Source: Balaenoptera acutorostrata
Taxonomy: Eukaryota > Chordata > Mammalia > Artiodactyla > Balaenopteridae
Direction of reading: 5' to 3'
Assembly: GCF_949987535.1 (NCBI RefSeq)
Contig: NC_080075.1
Span: 372,001-436,000, forward strand
DNA length: 64,000 bases
Position numbers and translations under genes: made by a program. Position 1 is the stretch's first letter, and each line of letters begins with the position of its first letter. Positions 45,653 to 56,871 of this stretch are shown here, piece after piece. Under the pieces are notes generated by a model. The model made no database searches. It worked only from the letters and a program-made list of their open reading frames with translations, and was not told the DNA's origin.

Positions 45653-47332
45653 AAAATAAAGGCTATATATGACAAACTCACAGCCAACATCATTCTCAAT
45701 GGTGAAAAACTGAAACCATTTCCTCTAAGATCAGGAACAAGACAAGGCTGCCCACTCTCACCACTATTATTCAACATTGTTTTGGAAGTTTTAGCCACAG
45801 CAATCAGAAAAAAAAAAAAAGGAAGCCAGATCAGAAAAGAAGAAGTAAACTGTCGCTGTTTGCAGATGACATGACACTATACATAGAGAATCCTAAAGAT
45901 GCTACCAGAAAACTACTAGAGCTAATCAATGAATTTGGTAAAGTAGCAGGATACAAAATTAATGCACAGAAATCTCTTGCATTCCTATACACTAATGTCA
46001 AAAAATCTGAAAGAGAAATTAAGGAAACACTCCATTTACCATTGCAACAAAAAGAATAAAATATCTAGGAATACACCTACCTAAGGAGACAAAAGACCCA
46101 TATGCGGAAAACTATAAGACACTGATGAAAGAAATTAAAGATGATAAAAACAGATGGAGAGATATACCAAGTCCTTGGACTGGAAGAATCAACATTGTGA
46201 AATTGACTATACTACCCAAAGCAATCTACAGATTCAGTGCAATCCCTATCAAACTACCAATGGCATTTTTCACAGAACTAGAACAAAAAATTTCACAATT
46301 TGTATGGAAACACAAAAGACCCCGAATAACCAAAGAAATCTTGAGAAATAAAAACGGAGCTGGAGGAATCAGGCTCCCTGACTTCAGACTATACTACAAA
46401 GTTACAGTAATCAAGACAGTATGGTACTGGCAAAAAACAGAAATATAGATTAATGGAACAGCATAGAAAACCCAGAGATAAACCCACGCACATTATGGTC
46501 ACCTTATCTTTGATAAAGGAGGCAAGAATATACAATGGAGAAAAGACAGTTTCTTCAATAAGTGGTGCTGGGAAAACTGGACAGCTAAATGTAAAAGAAT
46601 GAAATTAAAACACTTCCTAACACCATACACAAAAATAAAGTCGAAATGGATTAAATGCCTAAATGTAAGGCCAGACACTATAAAACTCTTAGAGGAATAC
46701 ATAGGCAGAACACTCTATGACATAAATCACAGCAAGATCCTTTTTGACCCACCTCCTAGAGAAATGGAAATAAAAACAAAAATAAACAAATGGGACCTAA
46801 TGAAACTTAAAAGCTTTTGCACAGCAAAGGAAACCATAAACAAGTCAAAAAGACAACCCTCAGAATGGGGGAAAATATTTGCAAACGAAGCAACTGACAA
46901 AGGATTAATCTCCAAAATATACAAGCAGCCCATGCAGCTCAATATCAAAAAAACAAACAAACCAATCCAAAAATGGGCAGTAGACCTAATAGACATTTCT
47001 CCAGAGAAGATATACAGATTGCCAACAAACACATGAAAGGATGCTCAACATCACTAATCATTAGAGAAATGCAAATCAAAACTACAATGAGGTATCACCT
47101 CACACCGGTCACAATGGCCATGATCAAAAAATCTACAAACAATAAATGCTGGAGAGGGTGTGGAGAAAAGTGAACCCTCTTGCACTGTTGGTGGGAATGT
47201 AAATTGATACAGCCACTATGGAGAACAGTATGGAGGTTCCTTAAAAAACTAAAAATAGAACTACCATATGACCCAGCAATCCCACCACTGTGCATATACC
47301 CTGGGAAAACCATAATTCAAAAATAGTCATGT

Positions 47333-47596
47333 GGGACTTCCCTGGTGGTGCAGTGGTTAAGAGTCCACCTGCTAATGCAGGGAACACGGGTTCGAGCCCT
47401 GGTCCGGGAGGATCCCACATGCCGCGGAGCAACTGAGCCCGTATGCCACAACTACTGAGCTTGTGCTCTGGAGCCCACGAGCCACAGCTACTGAAGCCCA
47501 TGCACCTAGAGCCTGTGCTCTGCAACAAGATAAAGCCCATGCACAACAATGAAGACCCAATGCAGCCAAAAATAAATAAATAAATTTATTTTTTTA
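47333..47596 (+). mobile_element. CHR-type SINE near the L1 ORF2 end
   Basis: It begins GGGACTTCCCTGGTGGTGC. The perfect 14-bp duplication AAAAATAGTCATGT lies at 47319-47332 and 47597-47610. The body is shorter than in other copies. Confidence 0.95.
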
Positions 47597-48204
47597 AAAA
47601 ATAGTCATGTACCACAATGTTCATTGCAGCACTATTTACAACAGCCAGGACATGGAAGCAACCTAAGTGTCCATCGACAGATGAATGGATAAAGAAGATG
47701 TGGCACATATATACAATGGAATATTACTCGGCCATAAAGAGAAACGAAATTGATTATTCGTAGTGAGGTGCATGGACCTAGAGTCTGTCATAGAGAGTGA
47801 AGTAAGTCAGAAAGAGAAAAACAAATACCGTATGCTAACACATATATATGGAATCTAAAAAAAAATGGTTCTGATGAACCTAGGCAGGACAGGAATAAAG
47901 ATGCAGACATAGAGAATGGACTTGAGGACATGGGGAGGGGGAAGGGTAAGCTGGGACGAAGTGAGAGAGTGGCATGGACATATATACACTATCAAATGTA
48001 AACTAGATAGCTAGTGGGAAGCAGCTGCATCGCACAGGGAGATCAGCTCAGTGCTCTGTGACCACCAGGAGGGGAGGGTTGGAGGGAGACGTAAGAGGGA
48101 GGGGATTTGGGGATATATGTATATGTATAGCTGATTCACTTTGTTATATAGCAGAAACTAACACAACATTGTAAAGCAATTATACTCCAGTAAAGATGTT
48201 TAAA

Positions 48205-48380
48205 AAAATAGCATGGTTAAAGATTTGAGTACAATGCAACTGGCAGGAAATTTGGATTTAACATTTTAGAATAACTAGTATTATGGTTGAGAACATATCA
48301 GGATTGGGGCCTTGCCCCAGTATTCCCTGACGGGGGCCGGCTAGCCACAAGCAGCAGGGCTCCTGGCTGGCTAAGCCAAA
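48205..48380 (-). mobile_element. Probable ERV-derived sequence, right part
   Basis: This appears to continue the sequence ending at 38351 and leads into an LTR. A retroviral gene is not recognisable. Confidence 0.4.
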
Positions 48381-48843
48381 TTTGTTACTGAGTCCAAGCT
48401 CACTCTGCTCGTCACACGACAGGCCAATGAATTGGAGACGAGGTGCTGAGGCAAGGAATAGGACTTTGTTCGGGAAAGCTGGCAGACCAAGAAGATGGCA
48501 GACTAGTGTCTCCAACAAAGGGTTTGGATGCCAGTTTCTTTTATAGCACAGAGGGGGGAGGAGATGAGGAAGTAAAGTAAAAAGGCCATAACATTTGCAA
48601 ATGTCCCCTGGAATGGCCAGCCTCCGGGAGGGAATGTGTTAATTTCTTCTTTCTTGCAGCCATCCGCAGGTGGACGGGGTCAGGATGTACAAAGGCACTT
48701 TGGTTTAACGTTCAGTCAGAGGGGCAGGGTTCCCCGAGGCAGGACATTCTGTATGATTATAATAACAAAAGCAATGAAGAGCAAAGTTTAAAGTCAAAGA
48801 AACAGATCAAACTTGGAGTCCGATTTAGCTCTTCCCTGTTACA
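48381..48843 (-). mobile_element. Probable ERV LTR, antisense
   Basis: The ends TGTTACTGAG (48381) and CCTGTTACA (to 48843) form an imperfect terminal inverted repeat, as LTRs have. Read on the minus strand, a TATA box (TATAAAAG, 48538-48545) is followed about 85 bp later by AACAAAGTCC and a U5-like stretch. No matching 4-6 bp target duplication was found, so the ends are tentative. Confidence 0.6.
48538..48545 (-). promoter_or_regulatory. TATA box of the ERV LTR
   Basis: TATAAAAG on the minus strand lies in the expected U3 position of the antisense LTR. Confidence 0.5.
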
Positions 48844-49000
48844 GGGACAGGGAGCTTTGTCAGGGCCTGATGGAGGAACGAGGCCCAAGACAGGGCTGTG
48901 GGTGTGGAGGGGAATTAGTGTGGGGACTGGCCATAGACTCTGGAGGAGGAGCTGACAGTCACTGGAGCACAAGGACAGTGGGACCCTGGAAGGCCCCAGT

Positions 49001-49420
49001 GTTACCGAACCAAACTTGGTTCCACGCACCCATGGGTGGTAAAGCCAGTCTACTGACACCGGCTGTGGTGAAGGAAAGCAAAGCATTAATTGTAAAAGCA
49101 CCAATACAAGGAGGACGGGTGGCCTGTGCTCTAAAATCCAAACTCCCTGAAGGGTTTCAGCAAAGCAATATTAAAGGCCAGGCGAGGGAAGGGGGCCGCA
49201 GGGTATGCGATCAGCTGGTGCACAGTTCTCTGGCTGATGGTGAGGTAACAGGGCGGTTAACATTATAAATTCTTAGGCATCAGTAGCTCTGGGGCTACGT
49301 GTTCATGATCATCAAGTAGTTAATTTCTTCCATTTGGTGGTGGTTTTAGTATTTGTAAAACAACTCGGGAAGTGTGCATCAGATACTATTATCTAGGTAC
49401 TTCAGAGAGGAGTTACAACA
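49001..49420 (-). mobile_element. Second putative ERV LTR, antisense
   Basis: TGTTACCGAACCAAACTTGG opens the plus-strand reading much like the U5 end of the neighbouring LTR. The block closes near GAGTTACAACA. The body (CTAGGTACTTCAGAG, GGGGCTACGTGTTCATG) differs from the first LTR, so it would be a separate subfamily. Confidence 0.45.
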
Positions 49421-50060
49421 AAAGATGTGAAGGAGGGGTCTGTCCCGGGAAGGCCCCAGAGGGTCCTGCTCGGTTACAGCAGGTGTCTGGGCTCAGCAAC
49501 CAGGGAAGGTGGGTACCTCCTGGGTGTGGGGAGCTGCAGGACCCCAGTCCTCTGAGGGGCCTGTTAGCCCCCAGGGTGAGATGGGGATGCAATGGCTGGA
49601 CAGAGGCGTCTGGCCTGGGAGAGGGGTCCGGGCTGGAAATGTCACGGGAATCATCGCAGGGAGGGAGAGGAAAGGCCAGGCGGAGGCAGGTAGGTCACAG
49701 CAGACTATGTGCAGGTGACTGCGGTCCTGATAGAAGCAACTCAGAACCAGAAAGGAGTGGCTGTCAGGGGCTCAGCTTCATTCTCTCGTTCCTTTATAAA
49801 ACTGCTATGACAGTTTGAAGCACCGCCAGGAGACTTCTGGGCCCAGCGCTGCCATGGCTTCATCAAAGGGGCCCTGGTGGAAAACAGAACCACTACAGGC
49901 CCCGCTCACATCCCCACTGGGAATGAATCCCATCAGGGCACCGGGGCTCACAGACTTCAGTGAACCCCTGCCCTCAGGACTGGTCTTCCTCCTTGCTCTC
50001 ATCTGCGGGTCAGAGGCCCAGGCACCCACATCCTGGCTCCACCCCCCTCCCCCTGGGACT
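49421..50060. other. Unassigned GC-rich sequence
   Basis: No gene or repeat can be supported. Open frames on both strands lack domains. Confidence 0.4.
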
Positions 50061-50480
50061 GAGTAGTATTCCATTTTATGTCTGTACAACATCTTCATTT
50101 TTCTGTCAATGGACAATTTGGTGGTTTCTCTGTCTTGGCTATTGTAAATAGTGCTGCCCTGAAAATAGGGGTGCACGTGTCCTTTCAAATTATGATTTTC
50201 TCCAGATCTAAGCCCAGGAGTGGGATTGCCAGATCCAACGGGAACTCGATGTTTTGGTTTTTAAGGACCTCCATACTGCTCTCCACAGTGGCTGCACAAA
50301 TTTACATCTCCCATCAACAGTGTAGGAGGATTCCCTTTTCCCCACGTCCTGTCCAGCATTTATTCTTTGTAGATTTTTCTTGGCGATGGCGATTCTGACC
50401 GGTGTGAGGTGATACCTCATTGTAGTTTTGATTTGCATTTCTTTAATAATTAGTGACGTTGGGTACCTTTCCATGAGCTT
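50061..50480 (-). mobile_element. L1 3' module, antisense (left arm)
   Basis: Reverse-complement L1 3' sequence (GAGTAGTATTCCATTTTATG, GACCGGTGTGAGGTGATACC) begins the left arm of the inverted array. Confidence 0.85.
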
Positions 50481-50985
50481 ATTTTTTATACAGTGTGAGT
50501 AAAATTTACCTCTTGCAATTGGCTTCTTGGAAGTTGGCCCAGTTTTGAATTCTTTTCCGATGATTTACCCCAGGGCCTTTCTTGAGGGCAGGTGACATTT
50601 AGAGCCCTGCAGGCCTAGTGAAGATTAAAAACAAAAAACAAAAAACAGTAAGTAAAGTTTAACTCGTGATATTTTCTTCCTGAAAATTTGCCCTCTTTTG
50701 AAATTTTTGTCGATTTCGGACCGTAGGACATTTTTTGTGGGCAGGTGTCATTTACAGCCCTTCAATCTTTGTGAATTATTAGTGACCATCAGCACCGGTT
50801 TTAAAGTTGTTGTTATGGGAAATGGCCACAAGGCAGCAGCATTTCTTCATGCCCAACTCCGGTTAGTTGGGCAACCAGAGCCTGAGCGAAAGTCCTCTTC
50901 CTGGGTTTTCAATTAGAGTGGAATGTGCCTGAAGAAACACCCAAGGCTTGTGTCTCATGACTTCTTCCCCCTAACCCTTTCTCCC
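50481..50985 (-). repeat. X module, antisense, one and a half copies
   Basis: A partial copy (50481-50620, with TTACCTCTTGCAATTGGCTTC) is followed by a fuller copy from about 50640 (GCAGGTGTCATTTACAGCCC, GGCCACAAGGCAGCAGCATT). The module matches the reverse complement of 56872-57204, 58459-58786 and 59701-60030. An open frame 50698-50916 is shared with the copy at 59686-59967. The origin of X is unknown to me. Confidence 0.8.
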
Positions 50986-51250
50986 CGGGACAAATCCCAA
51001 CTCCTGAAACACCACTCTGCTGAGGGTGCTGTCATCCGTAGGTGGGGCGACCCTGAGGAAGGAGGCTGGAGGTGGGAAACCCCCCACCAGGAGACACGGA
51101 GCCCAGGAAACTTTTCAAAGCTCTTCCAGACCCGAGGCTCCACCATCCTTTGGGTGCACGAGGCTGGCTTTCGCTGTAGGAGGGCCCGGCTGGATCTGGA
51201 GGTTGTGGGCTCACGCAGAGGGGAACAGGCACCCCAGGGGCTCGCTGGCT
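50986..51250. other. GC-rich flank of the VNTR
   Basis: Non-repetitive here; separates X from the VNTR. Confidence 0.5.
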
Positions 51251-51940
51251 GGCGCACCGGCATCCTCACTGGCGCACCGGCATCCTCACCGGCGCACCGG
51301 CATCCTCACCGGCTCACCGGCATCCTCACCGGCGCACCGGCATCCTCACCGGCTCACCGGCATCCTCACCGGCTCACCGGCATCCTCACCGGCGCACCGG
51401 CATCCTCACCGGCTCACCGGCATCCTCACCGGCTCACCGGCATCCTCACCGGCGCACCGGCATCCTCACCGGCTCACCGGCATCCTCACCGGCGCACCGG
51501 CATCCTCACCGGCTCACCGGCATCCTCACCGGCTCACCGGCATCCTCACCGGAGCACCGGCATCCTCACCGGCGCACCGGCATCCTCACCGGAGCACCGG
51601 CATCCTCACCGGCGCACCGGCATCCTCACCGGCTCACCGGCATCCTCACCGGCGCACCGGCATCCTCACCGGCTCACCGGCATCCTCACCGGCGCACCGG
51701 CATCCTCACCGGCTCACCGGCATCCTCACCGGCGCACCGGCATCCTCACCGGCGCACCGGCATCCTCACCGGCGCACCGGCATCCTCACCGGCGCACCGG
51801 CATCCTCACCGGCTCACCGGCATCCTCACCGGCGCACCGGCATCCTCACTGGCGCACCGGCATCCTCACTGGCGCACCGGCATCCTCACTGGCTCACCGG
51901 CATCCTCACTGGCGCACCGGCATCCTCACTGGCGCACTGG
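51251..51940 (+). repeat. 20-bp CpG-rich VNTR, 34.5 copies
   Basis: Half A (GGNNCACCGG) and half B (CATCCTCACY) alternate without any indel for 690 bp, giving 35 A halves and 34 B halves. The two variable bases of A are CG in 20 copies, CT in 13 and AG in 2. B ends in CACT only in the first copy and the last five; elsewhere it is CACC. Each CG-type unit carries three CpGs. Three units make 60 bp, so every forward frame can stay open; the long open frames through it (plus 50923-52017 and 51026-52156) are by-products, not genes. Confidence 0.98.
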
Positions 51941-52064
51941 CGCGTCCTCCCCAGCTCCCTCAGCCCCACGGCAGCCCAGCTTTGGGACACAAGCCCGCTC
52001 AGGCTCCAGGGATGTGACACCAGCCCAGGTCACCAAGGACTGAGGGGAATAGAGTCAGCATTTC
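51941..52064. other. Right flank of the VNTR
   Basis: Short GC-rich non-repetitive sequence. Confidence 0.5.
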
Positions 52065-53612
52065 TTTTTTTTTTTCTTTTTAATGTTTATTTTGGATTGG
52101 AGTATATAGGTGATTTACAATGTTGTGTTTTTTTTTTAAGGTGTACAGCCTCTTGATTCACTTATACATAGACATATATGTGTTCTTTTTCAGGTTCTTT
52201 TCCCATATTGCTTATAACAGAGTGTTGAGTAGGGTACCTTGTGCTATGCAGTGGGTCCTCGTTGACTATTTTATAAATAGTAGAGTGCATATGTTAATCT
52301 CAACCTGCTAATTTCTCCCTGCCCCCGACCTTTCCCTTTCGGTAACCATAAATTTCCTTTCTATGTCTGTGAGGTTGTCTCTGTTTTGTGAAGAAGTTCA
52401 TTTGTATCCATTTTTTTTTGTATCCATTTTTAGATTCCACCTAGAAGTGATATCATATGATACTTGTATCTCCCTGTTCTTACTTCACTTAGTATGATCA
52501 TCTCTACTTCCTTCCCTGTGGCTGGAAATGACATTATTTCATGCTTTTTTATGGCTGAGTAATATTCCATTGTGTTTATGTACCACATCTTCTTTATCCA
52601 TTCATCTGTCCTTCTACACGTAGGCTACTTTTGTGTCTTGGCTATTGTACCTAGTGCTGCCATGACCGTGGTGGTGCAGGTGTCTTTTAAAATTTTGGTT
52701 TTCTCTGAATCTATGCTCAGGCAAGGTTTTGATGGGTCACATGGTACTTCTATGTTTAGTTTTTTAAAGAACCTCCATACTGTTCTCCATAGTGGATGCA
52801 CCGATTTACATTCCCACCAACAGTGCAGGAGGGTTCCCTTCTCTGCACACCCTCTCCAGCATCTATTTTGTAGATTTTTTGACGATGGGCATTTTGACCA
52901 GTGTGAGGTGATACCTCATTGGACTTTTGATTTGCATTCTATAATAATTAGTGATGCTGAGCATTTTTTCATGTGCTTTCTGGCCGTCTGTATGCCTTCT
53001 TTGGGGAAATGTCCATTTAGATCTTTGGCCCATTTTTTTATTGGATTGATTGTTTTTTTTTGATATTGAGCTGCTTGAGCTGTTTGTACGCTTTGGAGAT
53101 GAATTCCTTGTGGGTATCTGAGGGTTGTCTTTTTTTTCATTTATGATTTCCTTTGCTGTGCAAACGCTTTGAAGGTTAATTAGGTCCCATTTGTTTATTT
53201 TTGTTTTATTTTTCATTATTCTAAGAGGTGTATCATAAAAGAACTTGTTGAGATTTATGCCAAAGCGTGTTCTGCCTATATTTTCCTCAAGAGTTTTACA
53301 GTATCCATCCTTACATTTAGATCTTTAATCTATTTGGAGTTTATTTTTGTGTATGGTATTAGGGAGTATCTAATTTCATTCTCTTTTCAATTGTTTAAGG
53401 AACCTCCACACTGTCCCCCACAGTGGCTTTTACCATTTTACATACATTCCCAGCATCAGTGCAGGAGGGTTCCCTTTTCTCCACACTTTCTCCAGCATTT
53501 CTTGTTTGTAGACTTTCTGACAATGACCATTCTGACCGGTGTGAGGTGATACCTCATTGTAGTTTTGATTTTCCACTTCTCTAATATTTAGCGATGTTGA
53601 AATCTTTTCATG
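52065..53612 (-). mobile_element. L1 3' modules, antisense (left arm)
   Basis: A long reverse-complement L1 3' end (about 52065-53390) runs from the 3' UTR (GGAGTATATAGGTGATTTAC) back into ORF2. At about 53391-53612 a second reverse-complement piece repeats the CCTCCACACTGTCCCCCACA region. Two L1 pieces are therefore joined head to tail. Confidence 0.88.
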
Positions 53613-53868
53613 TGATTTTTCTTTTAAACAGTGTGAGTAAAAGTTACCTCTTGCAATTGGCTTCTTGAACATCTACCCTGTTTTGAATTCTTTTTTTTTT
53701 TTTAATTCTTTTTCGATGACCTACCCCAGGACATTTCTTGAGGGCAGGTGTTTTTTTACTTACAGCCCCGCAGGCCTTGTGAATTTTAAGTGCCCACAGC
53801 ACAGCTTTTAAAGTTGGTGTTATGGGATAACAGCCACTGGGCGGCAGCATTTCTTCAAGTCCAAATTT
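53613..53868 (-). repeat. X module, antisense, partial
   Basis: GTGTGAGTAAAAGTTACCTC, GAGGGCAGGTG and GGCGGCAGCATTTCTTCAAG match X. The outer end is missing and replaced by a T run. Confidence 0.82.
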
Positions 53869-53871
53869 TTT

Positions 53872-54647
53872 TTTTTTTGTAATTTCATTTGTATTTTATA
53901 TTGGAGTAGAGTTGATTTCCAATGTTGTGTTTGTTTTAGGTGTACAGAACCTTGATTTGGTTATACACAGACGTATATCTATTCTTTTTCAGGTTCTTTT
54001 CCCATATAGGTTATTATAGTGTTTTCAGTAGAGTTCCTTGTACTCTTCAGTAGGTCCTTTTTGATTATCTGTTTGATATATATTAGTGTGTATCTGTTAA
54101 TCCAAACCTCCTAATTTATCCCTCTCCCTACCTTTCCTTTTTGATAATCAGAAGTTGGTTTTCTAAGTCCGTGAGTCTGTATCTGTTTTGGAAATTATTT
54201 CATTTGTATGAATTTATAGATTCCACCTGTAAGCGACATCTTAGGGTATTTGTCTTTCTCCTTCTGACTTACTTAACTTACTATGATTATCTCTAGGTCC
54301 ATAGGTGACTGCAAGTGGCATTATTTCATTTTTGTCATGGCTGAGTCATATCCCAAGTGTACATGTATCACTCCTTCATCCATTCATCTGTCAATGGACA
54401 TTTAGTTTGCTTCCATGTCTTGGCTATTGTGAATAGTGCTGCAGTGCACGCTTGGGTGCACTTGTCTTTTTGAATTCTGGTTTTCAACACATATACTCTT
54501 AAAAGTGGGACTGCTGGCTCATATGGTAGCTCTGTTTTTACCTTTTAAAGGCACGTCCATAGTGTTCTCTATACTGGCTGTTACCAATTACATCCCACCA
54601 GTGCCACAGGAGGGCCCCCTTTTCTTAACCCCCATTCTAGCATTCAT
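53872..54647 (-). mobile_element. L1 3' module, antisense (left arm)
   Basis: TATTGGAGTAGAGTTGATTT opens a reverse-complement L1 3' end that continues to CATTCTAGCATTCATTG, where an LTR interrupts it. Confidence 0.88.
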
Positions 54648-55089
54648 TGCCTCTCACTCCCTAACCTTATTACTTCCCGGCGCTTACATTCTATACGCCC
54701 CTCGTAAGAAATCACCCCCGGTAGTTTTTGCATTTAAGAAACAAGGTCACTGGCCGATAAACCAGAGGCAAATGGACGCAGTTACCAGACTGCCAGACCC
54801 CAATTACTGGGCGGCCTGACGCCAGTTATGACTGTTTTGAAATAATGCAAAGGAAAGTAAGAATGCAAGACCTTCACTACTTTGATCCTTATACCCCGGA
54901 CTGCGAGAGCCCCACGTATAAAATCTTCCCTGATTCCCAAGGTGGGGGCACAGTTCTTGAGGCGCTAGCCGGCTGTGTCTTCCCTTCTGCCTGGAAGAAA
55001 AATAAAGCCATCTCTCTTTTCCTCCAAAGTCCCTGTCTCCGTATTTCTGTTCGGCGTCTGTGCACAGGGAAGCCGATATTTCGGCAACA
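54648..55089 (+). mobile_element. Probable ERV LTR, sense
   Basis: The segment has a TATA box (CGTATAAAATC, near 54919) and a poly-A signal (AAAAATAAAGCC) about 80 bp later. It ends TATTTCGGCAACA. This is the spacing of an ERV1-type LTR. No short target duplication is evident. Instead about 100 bp of L1 is repeated on both sides. Confidence 0.65.
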
Positions 55090-55304
55090 CTTCCATAATG
55101 TTCTCTATAGTGGCTGTTACCATTTACATTCCACCATCACCGCAAAAGGGTTTCCTTTACTCCATGCCCTCTACACCATTAACTCACTGTCGATTTTTGA
55201 TGATGGCCTTTCAGACCGGTGTAAGGTGATCCCTTGTGGTAGTTTTTGACTTGGATGTCTCTGCTAATTGCTAGGTTGAGCATGTTTCTATGGGCTGTTT
55301 TTCT
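55090..55304 (-). mobile_element. L1 3' module continued, antisense
   Basis: CCATAATGTTCTCTATAGTG repeats the L1 region already present at about 54552-54647, then continues to the X border. Confidence 0.82.
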
Positions 55305-55635
55305 TCATAAACAGTGTGAGGAGAATTTACCTGTTCAAATTGCCTTCTTGAAAGTCTGCCCTGTTTTCAATTATTTTTGAACACTACTCCTGGACATTTT
55401 TTGATGGCAGCTATCATTTAGAGCTCAGCAGTCCTTGTGAATATTAAGTGCCATAAGCAATCCTATTGAGGTTGCTTTTGTGGGAAAAGTCCACAAGGCG
55501 GCAGAATTTCCTCGGGCCCAACTCTGCTTACCCCGGGAACCAGAGCCTTAGGGGAAATCCTGTTTGGGGCTTGTAAATTAGAAAGGAATGTGCCAGAACA
55601 AACACCCAAATCTTGTGTCTCATTACCATTTTAAA
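55305..55635 (-). repeat. X module, antisense
   Basis: CAGTGTGAGGAGAATTTACC through CCACAAGGCGGCAGAATTTC to GTGTCTCATTACC, about 330 bp, is a complete X. Its distance to the next X on the left is 1692 bp, or 1250 bp once the LTR is subtracted. Confidence 0.85.
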
Positions 55636-55770
55636 AATTAGATTAATTTTTATTTTTTATTGGAGTAACATTGATATACAATGTTGTGTATGTTGTAGGT
55701 ATACAGAATCATTTTCAGTGATACATATAGACATATCTATGCATCTTCAGCGTCTTTACTCACACTTTTT
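55636..55770 (-). mobile_element. L1 3' terminus, antisense
   Basis: TTTTTATTGGAGTAACATTG and GTAGGTATACAGAATC are the last roughly 130 bp of the reverse-complement L1 3' UTR. The centre of the inverted arrangement follows. Confidence 0.8.
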
Positions 55771-55796
55771 TTTTAATTAAAAAGAAAAGGACAAAG

Positions 55797-55978
55797 GAAC
55801 TTCCCTGGTGGTCCAGTGGCTAAGACTCCATGCTCCCAATGCATGGGGCCCAGGTTTGATCCCTAGTCAGGGAACTAGATCCCACCTGCCACAACTAAGA
55901 GTTCACATGCCACAACTAAAGATTCTGCATGCCGCAACTAAGACCCAGCAAGCCAAACAAATAAATAAATATTAAAAG
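55797..55978 (+). mobile_element. tRNA-derived SINE, short variant
   Basis: GGAACTTCCCTGGTGGTCCA opens a shorter SINE with CAACTAAGAGTTCACATGCC in the body and an (AAAT)n tail. It differs from the other copies (GTCCAGTGGCTAAGACTCC), an older subfamily. A-rich flanks (AAAGAAAAGGACAAAG and AAAGAAAAAAGGACAG) suggest an imperfect target duplication. Confidence 0.9.
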
Positions 55979-55984
55979 AAAAAA

Positions 55985-56871
55985 GGACAGAAAAAATGGT
56001 CAACATCACAGATAATTAGAGACATGCAAATCCAAAAATAAAAGAGGTATCACCTCACACCAGGCAGAATGGTCATCAGCAAAAAGTCTAAAAACAATAA
56101 ATGCTGAAGAGGTTGTGGGGAAATGCGTACCGTCCTGTGCTGTCGGAGATATGTAAACTGGTAACAGCCACTAATGAGAACAGAATGGAGGTGCCTTTAA
56201 AAGGTAAAAACTGAGCTACCATATGATCCGCCAGACCCACTACTGGGCCTATAACCTGAGAAGATCAGAATCGAAAAGGCAGAGGCACCCAAATGTGCAC
56301 TGCAGTAACATTTACAACAGACAAGACTTGAAAGCCACCAAAATGTCCATCGACAACATGAATGGACAAAGGATAAGTGGAACATATACACAGTGGAGTA
56401 TCAGCCAGAAAAAAAATGAAACATTGCCTTTGGAGCACCATAGATGAGCCTAGAAATAATCATACTATGTGAAGTAAGTCAGAAGAGAAAGACAAACATC
56501 CTCTGATATCATTTACAGGTGTTATCTAGAAATTGATACCAATGAACAAATTTCCACAGAGGAAGACACTCACAGACTTAGAAGACAAACTTATGGTTAA
56601 CCAAAAGGAAAGGTGGGACAAATGGATAAATTAGGATACTGGAGTTAACATACATATACTAATACATGTAAAATATATAATCACCAAAGACCACCGTGTA
56701 CCAAGGAAGGTCTACTCAACACTGTGTAATAACCTACATGGGAACGGGCTCTGAAGATGAATAGATATATGTATATGTATAACGGAACAAGGTTCTGTAC
56801 ACCTAGAACAAACACAACGTTGTAATCAAATTTACTCTGATAGAAAATAAAAATTAAATTAAAAACAAACA
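55985..56871 (+). mobile_element. L1 3' module, sense (right arm)
   Basis: Starts AAAATGGTCAACATCACAGA within ORF2 and ends at the L1 3' end (TCAAATTTACTCTGATAG, AAATTAAATTAAAAAC). About 887 bp. Confidence 0.9.

Larger units (their letters stand above)
38352..48204 (+). mobile_element. Compound L1 block, about 9.85 kb
   Basis: The block holds an L1 with part of the 5' UTR, an intact ORF1 and a broken ORF2 ending at 44372. A short spacer follows, then L1 ORF2-to-3' end a second time (about 44442-48204). All of it is in sense. Three CHR SINEs are inserted. The 15-bp pair AAAATAGCACGGTTA (38337-38351) and AAAATAGCATGGTTA (48205-48219) flanks the whole block, with a single difference at a CpG. 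This suggests one original L1 insertion that later received or duplicated a second 3' half. Confidence 0.75.
44442..48204 (+). pseudogene. Second L1 ORF2-to-3' end, broken
   Basis: L1 resumes at AAATGAAAAAGAAATGAAGG, equivalent to 40872 in the first copy. It runs through the RT (CTGTTTGCAGATGACATGAC near 45857) to the 3' UTR, ending AGTAAAGATGTTTAAAAAAA at 48204. It has stops, indels and two SINE insertions. No ORF1 precedes it locally. Confidence 0.92.

Noticed and set aside
38352..48204. Two wholly independent L1 insertions side by side
   Set aside because: Possible but less likely. Neither copy shows its own target duplication, whereas one duplication brackets the pair and the restart point coincides with homologous L1 sequence.
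51251..51940. CRISPR-like array
   Set aside because: There are no unique spacers; the units are directly adjacent 20-bp tandem repeats in mammalian DNA.
50923..52156. Two forward open frames of 364 and 376 codons as a repeat-protein gene
   Set aside because: They exist because the 20-bp repeat lacks stops in any forward frame. Frames overlap with the same repeated residues, and the flanks are X-module or non-coding sequence.
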